Below, in pieces: positions 40,771 to 49,387 of a stretch of DNA of 51,405 nucleotides. Origin of the DNA: Acidimicrobiales bacterium (GTDB lineage Bacteria; Actinomycetota; Acidimicrobiia; Acidimicrobiales; Aldehydirespiratoraceae); contig JAJCXX010000073.1 of the NCBI GenBank assembly GCA_029263195.1, positions 1 through 51,405 of the forward strand, in the 5' to 3' direction. Position 1 is the stretch's first letter. The number at the start of each line of letters is the position of its first letter. A model generated the notes under the pieces. The model searched no databases and was not told where the DNA came from. It saw only the letters and a program-made list of their open reading frames with translations. The position numbers were made by a program, and so were the translations under genes.

Positions 40771-41810
40771 TGTCGGACGAAGTTCTAGAAGCGCCGCTGG
40801 TTCTCGAGTATCCGTTCACCCGCACCACCGGCCCGGTCGTGGGGGCGTTCCTCACCGGCCTGCGTGAGGGTGTGGTTCTCGGAGTGAAGCGAGGCGACGG
40901 CTCGGTGATGTGTCCGCCGCTCGAATACGACCCCGCCGATTCGTCGGCACTGTCGGAGATGGTCGAGGTCGGACAGGCCGGTGAGATCGTCACGTGGGCG
41001 TGGAACGGCGCCCCCCGACCCCAGCAGCCCTTCGACCGGCCTTTCGCCTGGGCGTTGGTGCGCCTCGATGGAGCCGACACGACAATCCTGCACGGAGTTC
41101 TCGTCGACGACCCGTCCGAGATCCATACCGGGATGCGGGTCGACATCGTGTGGCGCGATGAACGGGTCGGCCAGGTGAGCGACATCGCCGGTTTCGCCCC
41201 GGCGACAGCCCCGGCCGGATCAGAGCAGCCCCCGGGGTCGGGTGACGGAGTCGAGGTCGTGTCGGCGGCCGAGCCGGTACAGAGCGTTCGCACTCCGATC
41301 CGAATCGAATACAACTACACGCCAGGCCGTGGATTGTCGGCCTATCTGAGGGCAATGAAGGACAAGCGGATTCTCGGCGACAGATGCCCGGTCAGCGGTC
41401 AGGTCTTCGTGCCGCCCCGCGGGGTGAGTCCGATCGCCGGTATGCCGACATCCGAGATGGTCGAGCTCGCCGACACCGGCTACGTCGAGTCCTTCAACAT
41501 CACTCGAGTGCCCATCCGCGGCCGTGACGATCTCCACCCTCCGTACTGCAGCGCGTGGATCGTGCTCGACGGGGCGTCGGTCGGGTTCATGGGTTTGGTC
41601 ACCGGGATTGAAGCCGAGGATGTCACCATCGGGCTTCGGGTGAAGGCCCTCTGGAAGCCCGACGATGAGCTCGAAATGTCGGCCACCAACATCTTGTCGT
41701 GGGTTCCCACCGGTGAGCCCGACGTGGTGATCGACAACTTCGAATTGGTCGGACGAGTCGACGAGGCCGCTGCCAGTGAGGCCTCCACAGATGAGGAGGC
41801 CGAGTCGTGA
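40770..41810 (+). CDS. Two-domain DUF35 OB-fold protein, thiolase partner
   Basis: 346 residues with two DUF35-type modules. The first (about 1-140) includes FTRTTGPVVGAFLTGLREGVVLGVKRGDGSVMCPP and GEIVTWAWNG. The second (about 175-320) includes NYTPGRGLSAYLRAMKDKRILGDRCPVSGQVFVPPRG, with one Cys of the usual zinc-ribbon (RCPVSGQVFVPP) and GYVESFNITRVP. DUF35 proteins bind acyl-CoA and pair with thiolase-like or MaoC-type enzymes; Rv3521 of M. tuberculosis is the double-domain homologue next to ltp4 and ltp3. Overlaps with both neighbours (TGATG upstream, GTGA downstream) indicate stoichiometric complex formation with the Ltp-like proteins. The canonical four-Cys ribbon is incomplete. Confidence 0.88.
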   Translation: MSDEVLEAPLVLEYPFTRTTGPVVGAFLTGLREGVVLGVKRGDGSVMCPPLEYDPADSSALSEMVEVGQAGEIVTWAWNGAPRPQQPFDRPFAWALVRLDGADTTILHGVLVDDPSEIHTGMRVDIVWRDERVGQVSDIAGFAPATAPAGSEQPPGSGDGVEVVSAAEPVQSVRTPIRIEYNYTPGRGLSAYLRAMKDKRILGDRCPVSGQVFVPPRGVSPIAGMPTSEMVELADTGYVESFNITRVPIRGRDDLHPPYCSAWIVLDGASVGFMGLVTGIEAEDVTIGLRVKALWKPDDELEMSATNILSWVPTGEPDVVIDNFELVGRVDEAAASEASTDEEAES

Positions 41811-42859
41811 GAGACGTGGCCGTGGTCGGGTTCGCCCAGCGACAGGAAGCGGAGATCGCCGACGAATCCGAAGTCGAGCTGATGGTCCCGCTCATGGACC
41901 AGGTCAAGAAGTCGGTCGGACTCAGCCAGCAGGACATCGGCTTCACCTGTTCGGGATCGTCGGACTTCCTCGCCGGCCAGGCCTTCTCGTTCGTGATGAC
42001 GATCGACGGCACCGGCCCGGTCCCTCCGATCAGCGAGAGCCACGTCGAGATGGATGGCGCGTGGGCGCTCTACGAAGCCTGGGTGAAATTGCAGATCGGC
42101 GACATCGACACGGCGTTCGTCTACTCCTACGGGCGGCCCTCGCGGGGCTCGCTTCGAGACGTCCTCGCCACCCAGATGGACCCCTACTACGTGGCCCCTC
42201 TCTGGCCCGACGCGTTCGCCATCGAGGCACTGCGGGCCCGACTACTGCTCGACTCTGGGAAGGTCGACGAGCGGCAACTCGCCGAGATCGCCTCACGGAG
42301 CCGTGCACATGCCGCCGGCAATCCCAACGCCGTTCGCAGTTCGCCGAAGTCGGTCGCCGACATCCTCGCCGAACCGTTCGCGGTTGATCCTCTGCGGCCC
42401 TCCGATCTCCCCGCGTCGGCCGATGGGGGAGCAGTGATGATCCTCGCCGCTGGTGACCGGGCCCGGGAACTGTGCGACCGTCCGGTCTGGATCCGCGGCA
42501 TCGATCATCGGATCGACGCTCACAGCCTCGGTGTGCGCGACCTCACCCGGGTCGAGTCGGCCGAGATCGCTGCGCACCATGCCGGAGTGGCCGACGACAA
42601 GATCGACTTCGCCGAGCTCCACGCACCATTCACCACCTCAGAGTTCCTTCTCGCCGAGGCCTTGGGCCTCGATGGCGACACTGTTGTAAACCCGTCGGGG
42701 GGTGCTCTCGCCGCCCACACGATGATGGCCTCCGGACTGATTCGCGTCGGTGAAGCCGCCACCCGCATACAGGCCGGCGATGGCGACAGGGCCGCGGCTC
42801 ACGCGTCATCGGGACCATGCATGCAACAGAACCTCGTCTGCGTACTGGAGGGGGACTGA
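41807..42859 (+). CDS. Thiolase-like lipid-transfer protein, Ltp3-like
   Basis: 350 residues from GTG 41807 that overlaps the DUF35 stop as GTGA. Thiolase fold of the SCP2/Ltp type: MRDVAVVGFAQRQEA, GFTCSGSSDFLAGQAF in place of the nucleophile loop, HAPFTTSEFLLAEALGL and the C-terminal NPSGGALAAHTMMASGLIR. The classical nucleophile Cys-Gly and the second Cys are not in their usual contexts, so Claisen thiolysis is unlikely. Relatives act as non-thiolytic aldolases or accessory subunits in steroid side-chain removal (Ltp2-type with DUF35). The order DUF35, ltp3-like, ltp4-like parallels the Rv3521-Rv3523 cluster with two genes swapped. Confidence 0.85.
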   Translation: MRDVAVVGFAQRQEAEIADESEVELMVPLMDQVKKSVGLSQQDIGFTCSGSSDFLAGQAFSFVMTIDGTGPVPPISESHVEMDGAWALYEAWVKLQIGDIDTAFVYSYGRPSRGSLRDVLATQMDPYYVAPLWPDAFAIEALRARLLLDSGKVDERQLAEIASRSRAHAAGNPNAVRSSPKSVADILAEPFAVDPLRPSDLPASADGGAVMILAAGDRARELCDRPVWIRGIDHRIDAHSLGVRDLTRVESAEIAAHHAGVADDKIDFAELHAPFTTSEFLLAEALGLDGDTVVNPSGGALAAHTMMASGLIRVGEAATRIQAGDGDRAAAHASSGPCMQQNLVCVLEGD

Positions 42860-42860
42860 C

Positions 42861-44027
42861 ATGGGTGGGGAACGCGCCGCCGTGATCGGGGTCGGTCAGA
42901 CCAAGTACGCCTCCACCCGAGGCGACGTGTCGATGGCCGGATTGTTGCGCGAGGCCGCCCTGAGAGCCCTCGAGATGGCCGACAAGACCTGGGACGACAT
43001 CGACGCGATCGTGCTCGGAAAGGCCCCCGATTTCTTCGAGGGGGTGATGATGCCCGAGCTCTACCTGTCCGAAGCGCTCGGGGCGGTGGGCAAGCCCATG
43101 TTGAGAGTCCACACCGCCGGCTCGGTTGGTGGCTCCACTGCATGTATGGCCACCTCGCTGGTGCAGAGCCGGGTGCACCGCACCGTTCTCACGATCGGGT
43201 GGGAGAAACAATCGGAGTCCAACGCCATGTGGGCCCTGTCATTGCCCCAACCCTTCTCCACTTCAATCAACGCCGGCGCCGGTGGGTACTTCTCGCCGAT
43301 CATCCGCCGCTACATGATGAACACCAACGCCCCCGAGCTGATCGGATGCATGGTTGCGTTCAAGGACCGTCAGCATGCTCTGCGCAATCCGCTGGCCCAT
43401 CTCCACCAGCGCGATCTCACATTCGAACAGGTGGTCGAGTCGCCGATGTTGTGGGACCCGATCCGCTACTCCGAGACCTGCCCGTCGTCCGACGGTGCCT
43501 GCGCCATGGTGATCACCGACGAGACCGGCGGTGATGCCCACAGCGGCCCAGTGGCGTGGGTGCAGGGCACCGCCATGCGCACCGAAGCCAACAACTACGG
43601 CGGTCGAAACATGGTGTCACCCGCCGCCAGCGAACAATGCGCCGCCGATGTGTTTTCCCAGGCCGGCATCACCGACCGCCGACGCGAGATCGACGCGGTC
43701 GAGATGTATGTGCCGTTCTCCTGGTACGAGCCGATGTGGCTCGAAAGCCTTGGTTTCTGCGACAAGGGCGAGGGGTGGAGAATGGTGGAGAGCGGCGCCA
43801 CCGGCATCGACGGCGGCGATCTGCCCGTGAACTGTTCCGGAGGGGTGCTGTCTTCCAATCCGATCGGGGCGTCGGGCATGATCCGCTTCGCCGAAGCGGC
43901 CTTGCAGGTGATGGGCGCCGCCGGGGAGCATCAGGTCGACGGCGCTCGCACCGCGTTCGGTCACGCCTACGGCGGTGGTGCCCAGTACTTCGCCATGTGG
44001 GTCGTGAGCGCCGACAAGAACCGCTGA
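42861..44027 (+). CDS. Thiolase-like lipid-transfer protein, Ltp4-like
   Basis: 388 residues from ATG 42861, two bases after the previous stop. Begins GERAAVIGVGQTKYASTRGDVSMAGLLREAALRALEMADKTWDDIDAIVLG, a standard Ltp/thiolase opening. The nucleophile region reads VGGSTACMATSLVQS, with Cys in the general position but in an atypical context. Later blocks are FKDRQHALRNPLAHLHQRDLTFEQV, VEMYVPFSWYEPMWLESLGF, VNCSGGVLSSNPIGASGMIRFAEAALQV and FGHAYGGGAQYFAMWVV. These match Ltp4/KstR-regulon proteins. Last gene of the kstR-like operon; a 248-bp gap with a weak 6-bp hairpin (44107-44123) follows and holds nothing else I can see. Role: probably one subunit of a heteromeric aldolase/thiolase complex in steroid or branched acyl-CoA cleavage. 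Confidence 0.87.
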   Translation: MGGERAAVIGVGQTKYASTRGDVSMAGLLREAALRALEMADKTWDDIDAIVLGKAPDFFEGVMMPELYLSEALGAVGKPMLRVHTAGSVGGSTACMATSLVQSRVHRTVLTIGWEKQSESNAMWALSLPQPFSTSINAGAGGYFSPIIRRYMMNTNAPELIGCMVAFKDRQHALRNPLAHLHQRDLTFEQVVESPMLWDPIRYSETCPSSDGACAMVITDETGGDAHSGPVAWVQGTAMRTEANNYGGRNMVSPAASEQCAADVFSQAGITDRRREIDAVEMYVPFSWYEPMWLESLGFCDKGEGWRMVESGATGIDGGDLPVNCSGGVLSSNPIGASGMIRFAEAALQVMGAAGEHQVDGARTAFGHAYGGGAQYFAMWVVSADKNR

Positions 44028-44275
44028 ACGGCCCCCAGATACCGGACCCCGCCCAAATCCGAAGAGCCGGGATGCTTCGATGGACGACCCATCCGGGCCT
44101 CCTTCCCCTGGACTCATTCCAGGATCGGTGATGTTCCCCCGCTCTGTCGTCAGAGCTGATTCTCGGTTGCTCGTGAAGCGGCGGTGTCGGCAGCGAATTC
44201 TGGACGTTCACTCCTTGGTGAGTGATTGACTTGGACCGGAGGACGTCCCGATCCGAGGGCTCTGTCAAGTGTCTT

Positions 44276-45487
44276 CTATTGCAGCCATTCGACGTATGCG
44301 TCGTCGGCGATCAGGACGGGTTCGTCGGTTTCGTTCCACAGCCAGGTGTGATGGATGTTGGTCCAGTCGCCGGGGTCGTCGAGGTGATATCCGGAGATGA
44401 GCCACCATGGCTGTGAGACGTCGGTCGGGCTGGCGGAGTATCCGTCAGGGGATTGGTAGAGCCGGTATCCGGGAGGGAACCCGACATCGGGCAGGGATCC
44501 GGTGACAAGCACGGAGCCATCCGGCAGGAACTGGAGGTTTGAGATCAGTGATGTGTCGAAGTTCTCCTCGGCTTTGCTGAATGCTTCCGGCTCGATACCG
44601 CTGCCGGGCGAGTCTGGGGTGACGACACCGATGGAGGTGTATACGGCCCAGAATCCCAGGTAGAGCCGATGCGAGTTCGGTTCGAAGGTCATCGTGTAGG
44701 CGTCGACCGGGTCCTGGAATTGTTCAAGCGGCGGAGCGATCCAACGAGTCTCGGTGCCGGTTGCCAGATCGAACCAGGCGTAAGAGTCGTGGCGGCCCCG
44801 GCATGGTGATGACGGATCGCTCGGGACGGGTGGTTTCTCGCCTCGGCTGGAAGCGCCATCGATCGTGTAGACGAGCCACTGCCCGTCGGGGCTGACCAAC
44901 GGGTCGAGGCCCTCGGCGATATCGACGGTGGCGCTTCCGTCGACGGCGACACGGGTGATCGACCCTTTGCAGTCCTGGTTGGAATCGTGACCCATGTAGA
45001 TGAATTCACCTGCGGGATCAGCCGCGATCGACATGCGACGCCAATCGTCTCCGGCCGGTTCAGGGATTCGATACAGCTCGGTGGCATGTCCGGTGGCGGT
45101 GTCTACTACCGACATGACGCCGTTGCGACCCAACGCGAGGTACCGCTCGGGTAGGCCATCGATATCTACGGCGTGGAACTTCGCGACGATGCTCTCGGGT
45201 TGGGCAGTCGTGGTCGTCGGGTCGGGTTCGGTGGGAGACACCAGGGCCGGATCCGTGGCGGTCGTCGGGCCGGTTGTTGTCGTGGTCGTCGGGTGGGGCC
45301 CGACCACATCCACGAAGTCGACGCGTCTGCTGTTTCCTTTGAGGGTGAGCATCCCCGCCACCATGGCCGCTCCGATCACGATCACTAGGAGCCCGGTCGA
45401 CCGCCATCGCCGACGGCGCCGATAGCGAGCCGCTCCATCAACCAGCGGGCGAGCCATGTCATGAATGAAAGGTGGTCGCCCGGTCAT
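44276..45487 (-). CDS. Membrane-anchored beta-propeller-like protein, coupled to a sigma factor
   Basis: 403 residues. A basic cytoplasmic start of about 30 residues (MARPLVDGAARYRRRRRWRS) precedes one membrane segment (GLLVIVIGAAMVAGMLTL, about 31-48). A Thr-rich linker (TTTTTTGPTTATDPA) follows, then an outward domain of about 300 residues with repeated blade-like strands (YLALGRNGVMSVVDTATG, SIAADPAGEFIYMGHD, PLVSPDGQWLVYTID, TFEPNSHRLYLGFW, LQFLPDGSVLVTGSL), probably a beta-propeller. The ATG overlaps the sigma-like gene's stop by four bases (ATGA on the minus strand). Such position is typical of an anti-sigma factor, but no anti-sigma zinc motif (HxxxCxxC) is visible in the short cytoplasmic part. 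Confidence 0.7.
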   Translation of the reverse strand: MTGRPPFIHDMARPLVDGAARYRRRRRWRSTGLLVIVIGAAMVAGMLTLKGNSRRVDFVDVVGPHPTTTTTTGPTTATDPALVSPTEPDPTTTTAQPESIVAKFHAVDIDGLPERYLALGRNGVMSVVDTATGHATELYRIPEPAGDDWRRMSIAADPAGEFIYMGHDSNQDCKGSITRVAVDGSATVDIAEGLDPLVSPDGQWLVYTIDGASSRGEKPPVPSDPSSPCRGRHDSYAWFDLATGTETRWIAPPLEQFQDPVDAYTMTFEPNSHRLYLGFWAVYTSIGVVTPDSPGSGIEPEAFSKAEENFDTSLISNLQFLPDGSVLVTGSLPDVGFPPGYRLYQSPDGYSASPTDVSQPWWLISGYHLDDPGDWTNIHHTWLWNETDEPVLIADDAYVEWLQ

Positions 45488-45843
45488 GGTCCCTCCAACA
45501 GCATCGCGAGAGTGGTGAGGCCCCGTGACACACGCACCCGCGCCGCGCCCTCTGAACAGCCGAGCCGGCCGGCGACATCGCTGTAGGCCATGTCGAGGCC
45601 GACACTCATACGCACGGCCCGGGCCGGCGCTCCGGTATCAGTGAAGCGGCCCCGTGAAGTGAACGCCTGGGCGAACGTCTCAGCAGTCAGATCCGCGGCG
45701 GTCTGAGCACAACCGGTCCGTCGAAAAAAGTAGGCGAGCACTGCATCGACATGACGCTCGTAAATCAACGCGAACAGGTCGGGGTGATCGGCCGACTCGA
45801 TCAGCAACTGGGCATCGGTTCGCCCGCCGTAGATCTTGCTCAC
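45484..45843 (-). CDS. ECF sigma-like protein missing the region 2-4 connector
   Basis: Only 119 residues where ECF sigma factors have about 160-190. Residues about 15-66 match sigma region 2 (DLFALIYERHVDAVLAYFFRRTGCAQTAADLTAETFAQAF). Residues about 78-117 match the end of region 4.2 (MAYSDVAGRLGCSEGAARVRVSRGLTTLAMLL), the -35 recognition helix-turn-helix. The rest of region 2, the linker and region 4.1 are gone, joined around GRFTDTGAPARAVRMSVG. The frame is intact and both flanks are well conserved, which suggests an internal deletion that kept the frame. It may be a degraded sigma factor or a small regulator that retains DNA-binding. It is followed by the anchored protein with an ATGA overlap. 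ATG at 45843. Confidence 0.75.
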   Translation of the reverse strand: MSKIYGGRTDAQLLIESADHPDLFALIYERHVDAVLAYFFRRTGCAQTAADLTAETFAQAFTSRGRFTDTGAPARAVRMSVGLDMAYSDVAGRLGCSEGAARVRVSRGLTTLAMLLEGP

Positions 45844-46028
45844 ACCCTATATATGCCACAACACCCGGATCCCGTTACACATGGGCGCCGAGAGCTTCAA
45901 CCGGACCGGACGGGTTTCGGTGGTGTGACCTGCTGTCTTCTTGGCGTCCACAGGTTTGGGCGACTGTGCGCTTGAGTCGGATGCCATCGACATCGGTGGC
46001 TACGGGCCGCAGACCCGTCGGTGGTTCT

Positions 46029-48233
46029 CTAGGCGATGAGGTCGATTTGTCGTGCTTTGGCGATGATGTCGCGGCGTTTACTGACGCCGAGCTTGCGGGC
46101 GATGGCGTGGTTGTGGGTCTTTACGGTGGCGAGCGAGATGTGGAGTTGATCGGCAATCTCCTGGCGCGTGCCGGTGCCGGTGAGCATGCGCAGAATGACG
46201 AGTTCGCGATCGGTGAGCGGTGGTATCGGGTGGTCGGGCTGGAATTGTTGGCGGGGTGTGAAGCGGGTGTCGTTGCGGCTCCGGGCTAGTTCGTCGGCTA
46301 TCCATCCTGGCGAGGCGAGTGCGGCCAGCTTGGTATCGACAGCCCGCAGGTTGGAACGAGCGATGTCCCGGTCCCCGGTGATCGCGCTGACTTCTCCCTG
46401 CCACAGGAGTGTGAGCACGGCGGCCAACGGTTCACGCCCCGACTCGGCCAGCCTCGCCGCGTCGGCAAGGTAGGCGTCGGCTTGGGCGATGTCTCTCGTG
46501 TCTAGTGCGATTCTGGCGAGAGCGAGGTTCGCTGCGGCGGGGAGGTGGAAGGTTTCCTGTTGAGGCGTTTGGCACAGGTCGAGGCTTGAGCGGGCCAGTT
46601 GTGTCGCTTGTTCGTTGTCGCCTTGGGTGGCAAGGAGTAAAGCGTGGTGTCCGAGGCTGGCGACAATTGATGCTTCTTCTCTGGAAGCGACGGCGAGACG
46701 CGTGGCTCGAACGAGAGTTTCTGGGGCCTCGTGGTGCTCGCCGGCCCAGAACTGAGCGATCCCCAGGGCGGTATGGGTGGCTGCTTCGAGACGCTGGTCG
46801 CTTTGGTCTAGGTCGGTCGCGGCGGCGGTGGCGTAGGTGAGTGCTGAGTGCGTGTCGCCGAGGTGTCGGGCGCGGTGTGAGCGGATGACATTGGCCTCGA
46901 CGCGGTTGTTCGGTGGTCCGACTTTGTCGGCGTCTACGACATCGAGGAGTGGCTCGATGTCGTCGAAAGCGCCGAGATTGAGGCTGGCCCAGGCGGCGAG
47001 CCGGCACAGGATCGGGTCAACGTTGCGGATCTCGTCGGGGATGAGATCGAGCCAAGTCCAAACCGTCGTGGAGTGGCCGGTGTTGATGAAGGGAAACCAT
47101 GATTGGTTGATGAGGTCGCGGGCCGCTTCGTGTTCGCCGGCCTCCACGAGGTGACTCACTGCGCTGGTGGGTTCGTCGTGGTCGGCGAACCACGCGCCGG
47201 CGCGGGCATGAAGGCCTCTGACATCGATGCGGTCGGCGCGACGAAGCTGCGACCGGAGCACGTCGCCCAGGAGGTGGTGGTACCGATACCTGCGGCGCTC
47301 GTTGTCGAGTTCGATCACCAGCAGGTTGGTGCGGGCCAGCTCTTGGAGCCTGAGGGCTGATCCCTCGGCTCCGATGACGCTGTCGCACAGATCGCCGTGG
47401 AGTTCGTCAAGGATCGACGTGCATAGGAGGAAGTCGAGGTCTTGTCGGTCTTGTTGATTGATGATCTCGGCGTCGATGTAGTCGACGAGATGGGTTTGGT
47501 GGCCGGAGAATGTGCGGACGAACTCTTCGACGTCGTCAGCCCGCCGAAGTCCGAGTCCGGCGACATAGAGGGCCGCCGCCCATCCTTCGGTGCGGGCGCG
47601 TAGCTGGGCAATCTGGCTTGGATCGATGCAGAGCCGAAATGCCGTTTCGAAGAACCGTGCGGCTTCTTCCTCGGTGAAGTTCAGATCGGCAATGCGTAGC
47701 TCGGTCAGTTGGCCGCGCACTCGCAACCGCGGTATTGGAAGCGCGGGGTCGACCCGTGAAGCGATGACGACCTGGACGTTCGGAGGAAGTGATTCGACGA
47801 TCTCGCTGATGTCGAGGTGGATGTCGGGGCCTGGGACGGTGTGGTACTCGTCGATGACAATGGTCACCCGCTCACCATGGTCAGTGAGCGCGTTGATGAG
47901 GGGCGCTATCGGTCGTTGCGCTGGTTCGGTGCCAGCGTCGAACGGCACGCCGAGACGGCTAACGGCGGTGAGAAGGTGAGCCCAAAGACGTGTCGGGTCG
48001 CGGTCTTGTGAGTCGAGGGTCAGCCAGGCGACCGCTTCGCCTCGTGAGGCACGCTCGGCCGCGAGCTGGGCACAGACAGTGGACTTGCCTGACCCGGCAG
48101 GCGCAACCACGACCGCAACAGATGCGCTGGGGTCTATGAGATCCAGCAGCCGGCCCCGTTCGAGCGCCTCGGCCCGGACCCGCGGCACGACGATCTTGGT
48201 CTCTGTGATTCCGGGCCATCTCACGGGTGTCAT
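46029..48233 (-). CDS. MalT-like LuxR-family ATP-dependent regulator
   Basis: 734 residues from ATG 48233; the frame extends to 48284, but that would overlap the upstream DUF427 gene by 31 bp. STAND-type NTPase: Walker A VVVAPAGSGKSTVCAQLA, Walker B VTIVIDEYH, VIASRVDPALPIPRLR. A long TPR-like helical region (about 380-650) follows. The C-terminal LuxR helix-turn-helix (about 668-730) reads PPLTDRELVILRMLTGTGTRQEIADQLHISLATVKTHNHAIARKLGVSKR. MalT relatives oligomerise on ligand and ATP binding and activate nearby operons. It follows the DUF427 gene by 20 bp. A 14-bp palindrome in the divergent control region at 49297-49310 is a candidate target. Confidence 0.9.
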   Translation of the reverse strand: MTPVRWPGITETKIVVPRVRAEALERGRLLDLIDPSASVAVVVAPAGSGKSTVCAQLAAERASRGEAVAWLTLDSQDRDPTRLWAHLLTAVSRLGVPFDAGTEPAQRPIAPLINALTDHGERVTIVIDEYHTVPGPDIHLDISEIVESLPPNVQVVIASRVDPALPIPRLRVRGQLTELRIADLNFTEEEAARFFETAFRLCIDPSQIAQLRARTEGWAAALYVAGLGLRRADDVEEFVRTFSGHQTHLVDYIDAEIINQQDRQDLDFLLCTSILDELHGDLCDSVIGAEGSALRLQELARTNLLVIELDNERRRYRYHHLLGDVLRSQLRRADRIDVRGLHARAGAWFADHDEPTSAVSHLVEAGEHEAARDLINQSWFPFINTGHSTTVWTWLDLIPDEIRNVDPILCRLAAWASLNLGAFDDIEPLLDVVDADKVGPPNNRVEANVIRSHRARHLGDTHSALTYATAAATDLDQSDQRLEAATHTALGIAQFWAGEHHEAPETLVRATRLAVASREEASIVASLGHHALLLATQGDNEQATQLARSSLDLCQTPQQETFHLPAAANLALARIALDTRDIAQADAYLADAARLAESGREPLAAVLTLLWQGEVSAITGDRDIARSNLRAVDTKLAALASPGWIADELARSRNDTRFTPRQQFQPDHPIPPLTDRELVILRMLTGTGTRQEIADQLHISLATVKTHNHAIARKLGVSKRRDIIAKARQIDLIA

Positions 48234-48253
48234 CGTAGGACCGTCACCAATGG

Positions 48254-49201
48254 CTAGGAGAGCCCGAGCGATGGGCTCAACCATGCGGGGCTGAACACTG
48301 GTCGTGGCTCCAGAACGCCGTTGACGAAAGTGTCGACCCTTTCGGCGAGCACACAGACCATCCCGGAGAGAAGCGGGGCGATCGGCGCTGGGTAGGTCCA
48401 GACAAGGTCGCCGTGGGTCTCCCCGTTGATCTCGACGGACCAGTACGAAGCCTCGCCTTTGTATTGGCAGCCCGTTGAAGTGATCGATGGGGTCAGGAGT
48501 GCTTGATTCAGATCGAGGAACGGGACGTACCAGCGGGCGGGAAGTCCTGTTTCGGTCACCAGCACCGGCCGGTTCGTCTTTGCGATCACCTGCCCATCGA
48601 GTTCGTAGCGGACCAAGCGTGAGCTCGGATGCACGTCCACTCGTCGAAACGGATCACGCGGGGGGTAGATGATCGGCGCGTCCTCCTCGAACCACATGCC
48701 TGCCGCGTCGTGATCGAGCTGCACGAGGCCCTCGAGCCGTGACCAGGCGACCAGCGCATCGTTTCCGGGCTGTCCAGAAGGGTGCCAGAACGTAGCGTCG
48801 CCCAGAATCGGATGACTCGCTGTGGTATCGGACTCGCTGAACTGGGGCCAGTTCACATCTGGAACTGGTACGGCGAACCCCGGGCTCTCGCCGGCGACAT
48901 GGACGAGGCTTGCCTCGCTCGAGTCGATCAACACGGCAGCGCCCGTCACGGCCCGAACGCGGGTCTTCACCGGATCAACACGTAGCCGCCCGCTGGGCTG
49001 GTCTGCTTGTCGCACGCTGCTGGCCATCACGCCCAGGCCTCCGAGTTTGGCCAGCACTCCGGCGAGTTCTGCGGGGTCACGAATCTCGCACTCGAACTCG
49101 GTGAGTTCGTCGAGCGTTACGACCCGATGCGTTTCGATCAGCTCGAACAGGCGGTCGGGGACCGGCCCATCGATAGTGATCCGGTACCGGCTGGCAGACA
49201 T
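48254..49201 (-). CDS. DUF427-domain protein
   Basis: 315 residues from ATG 49201, preceded by GAGGAG eight bases away; the frame upstream to 49282 lacks a comparable site. The N-terminal about 80 residues (YRITIDGPVPDRLFELIETHRVVTLDELTEFECEIRDPAELAGVLAKLGGLG) form a small alpha/beta module. The C-terminal half is DUF427, containing RLVRYELDGQVIAKTNRPVLVTETGLPARWYVPFLDL, then TGCQYKGEASYWSVEING and DLVWTYPAPIAPLLSGMVCVLAERVDTFVNG. DUF427 proteins are common in actinobacteria, with unknown enzymatic function. First gene of a two-gene operon with the MalT-like regulator, divergent from the SRPBCC-SDR group. Confidence 0.82.
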   Translation of the reverse strand: MSASRYRITIDGPVPDRLFELIETHRVVTLDELTEFECEIRDPAELAGVLAKLGGLGVMASSVRQADQPSGRLRVDPVKTRVRAVTGAAVLIDSSEASLVHVAGESPGFAVPVPDVNWPQFSESDTTASHPILGDATFWHPSGQPGNDALVAWSRLEGLVQLDHDAAGMWFEEDAPIIYPPRDPFRRVDVHPSSRLVRYELDGQVIAKTNRPVLVTETGLPARWYVPFLDLNQALLTPSITSTGCQYKGEASYWSVEINGETHGDLVWTYPAPIAPLLSGMVCVLAERVDTFVNGVLEPRPVFSPAWLSPSLGLS

Positions 49202-49296
49202 TGTTTGCTCCTCTGGTGATGACGGTGCCACCCATTGTCTGCATCGCCGCCCGCGCCCGCATCGACCTATCGGCCGAATCAACCACTCGAGGCCGG

Positions 49297-49310
49297 ATCA
49301 ACCGGTTGAT
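49297..49310. promoter_or_regulatory. Perfect 14-bp palindrome, candidate LuxR-type operator
   Basis: ATCAACCGGTTGAT is a perfect palindrome midway between the divergent DUF427 (49201) and SRPBCC (49388) starts. Two further half-sites TCAACC occur at 49279-49284 and 49334-49339. A palindrome plus direct half-sites fits MalT-like activators, which bind several repeats. The regulator encoded in the leftward operon is the obvious candidate, unproven. Confidence 0.5.
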
Positions 49311-49387
49311 ACCAGTGACCGGTCGATGTGGGGTCAACCGCTCTGGGCGCATGGTGTGGGCCAACCCAATCCGAAAGGGGCGTCCAA

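Noticed and set aside
44028..44275. Possible small gene in the gap after the Ltp4-like gene
   Set aside because: No frame with a credible start, ribosome site or protein-like composition; only a weak 6-bp hairpin at 44107-44123.
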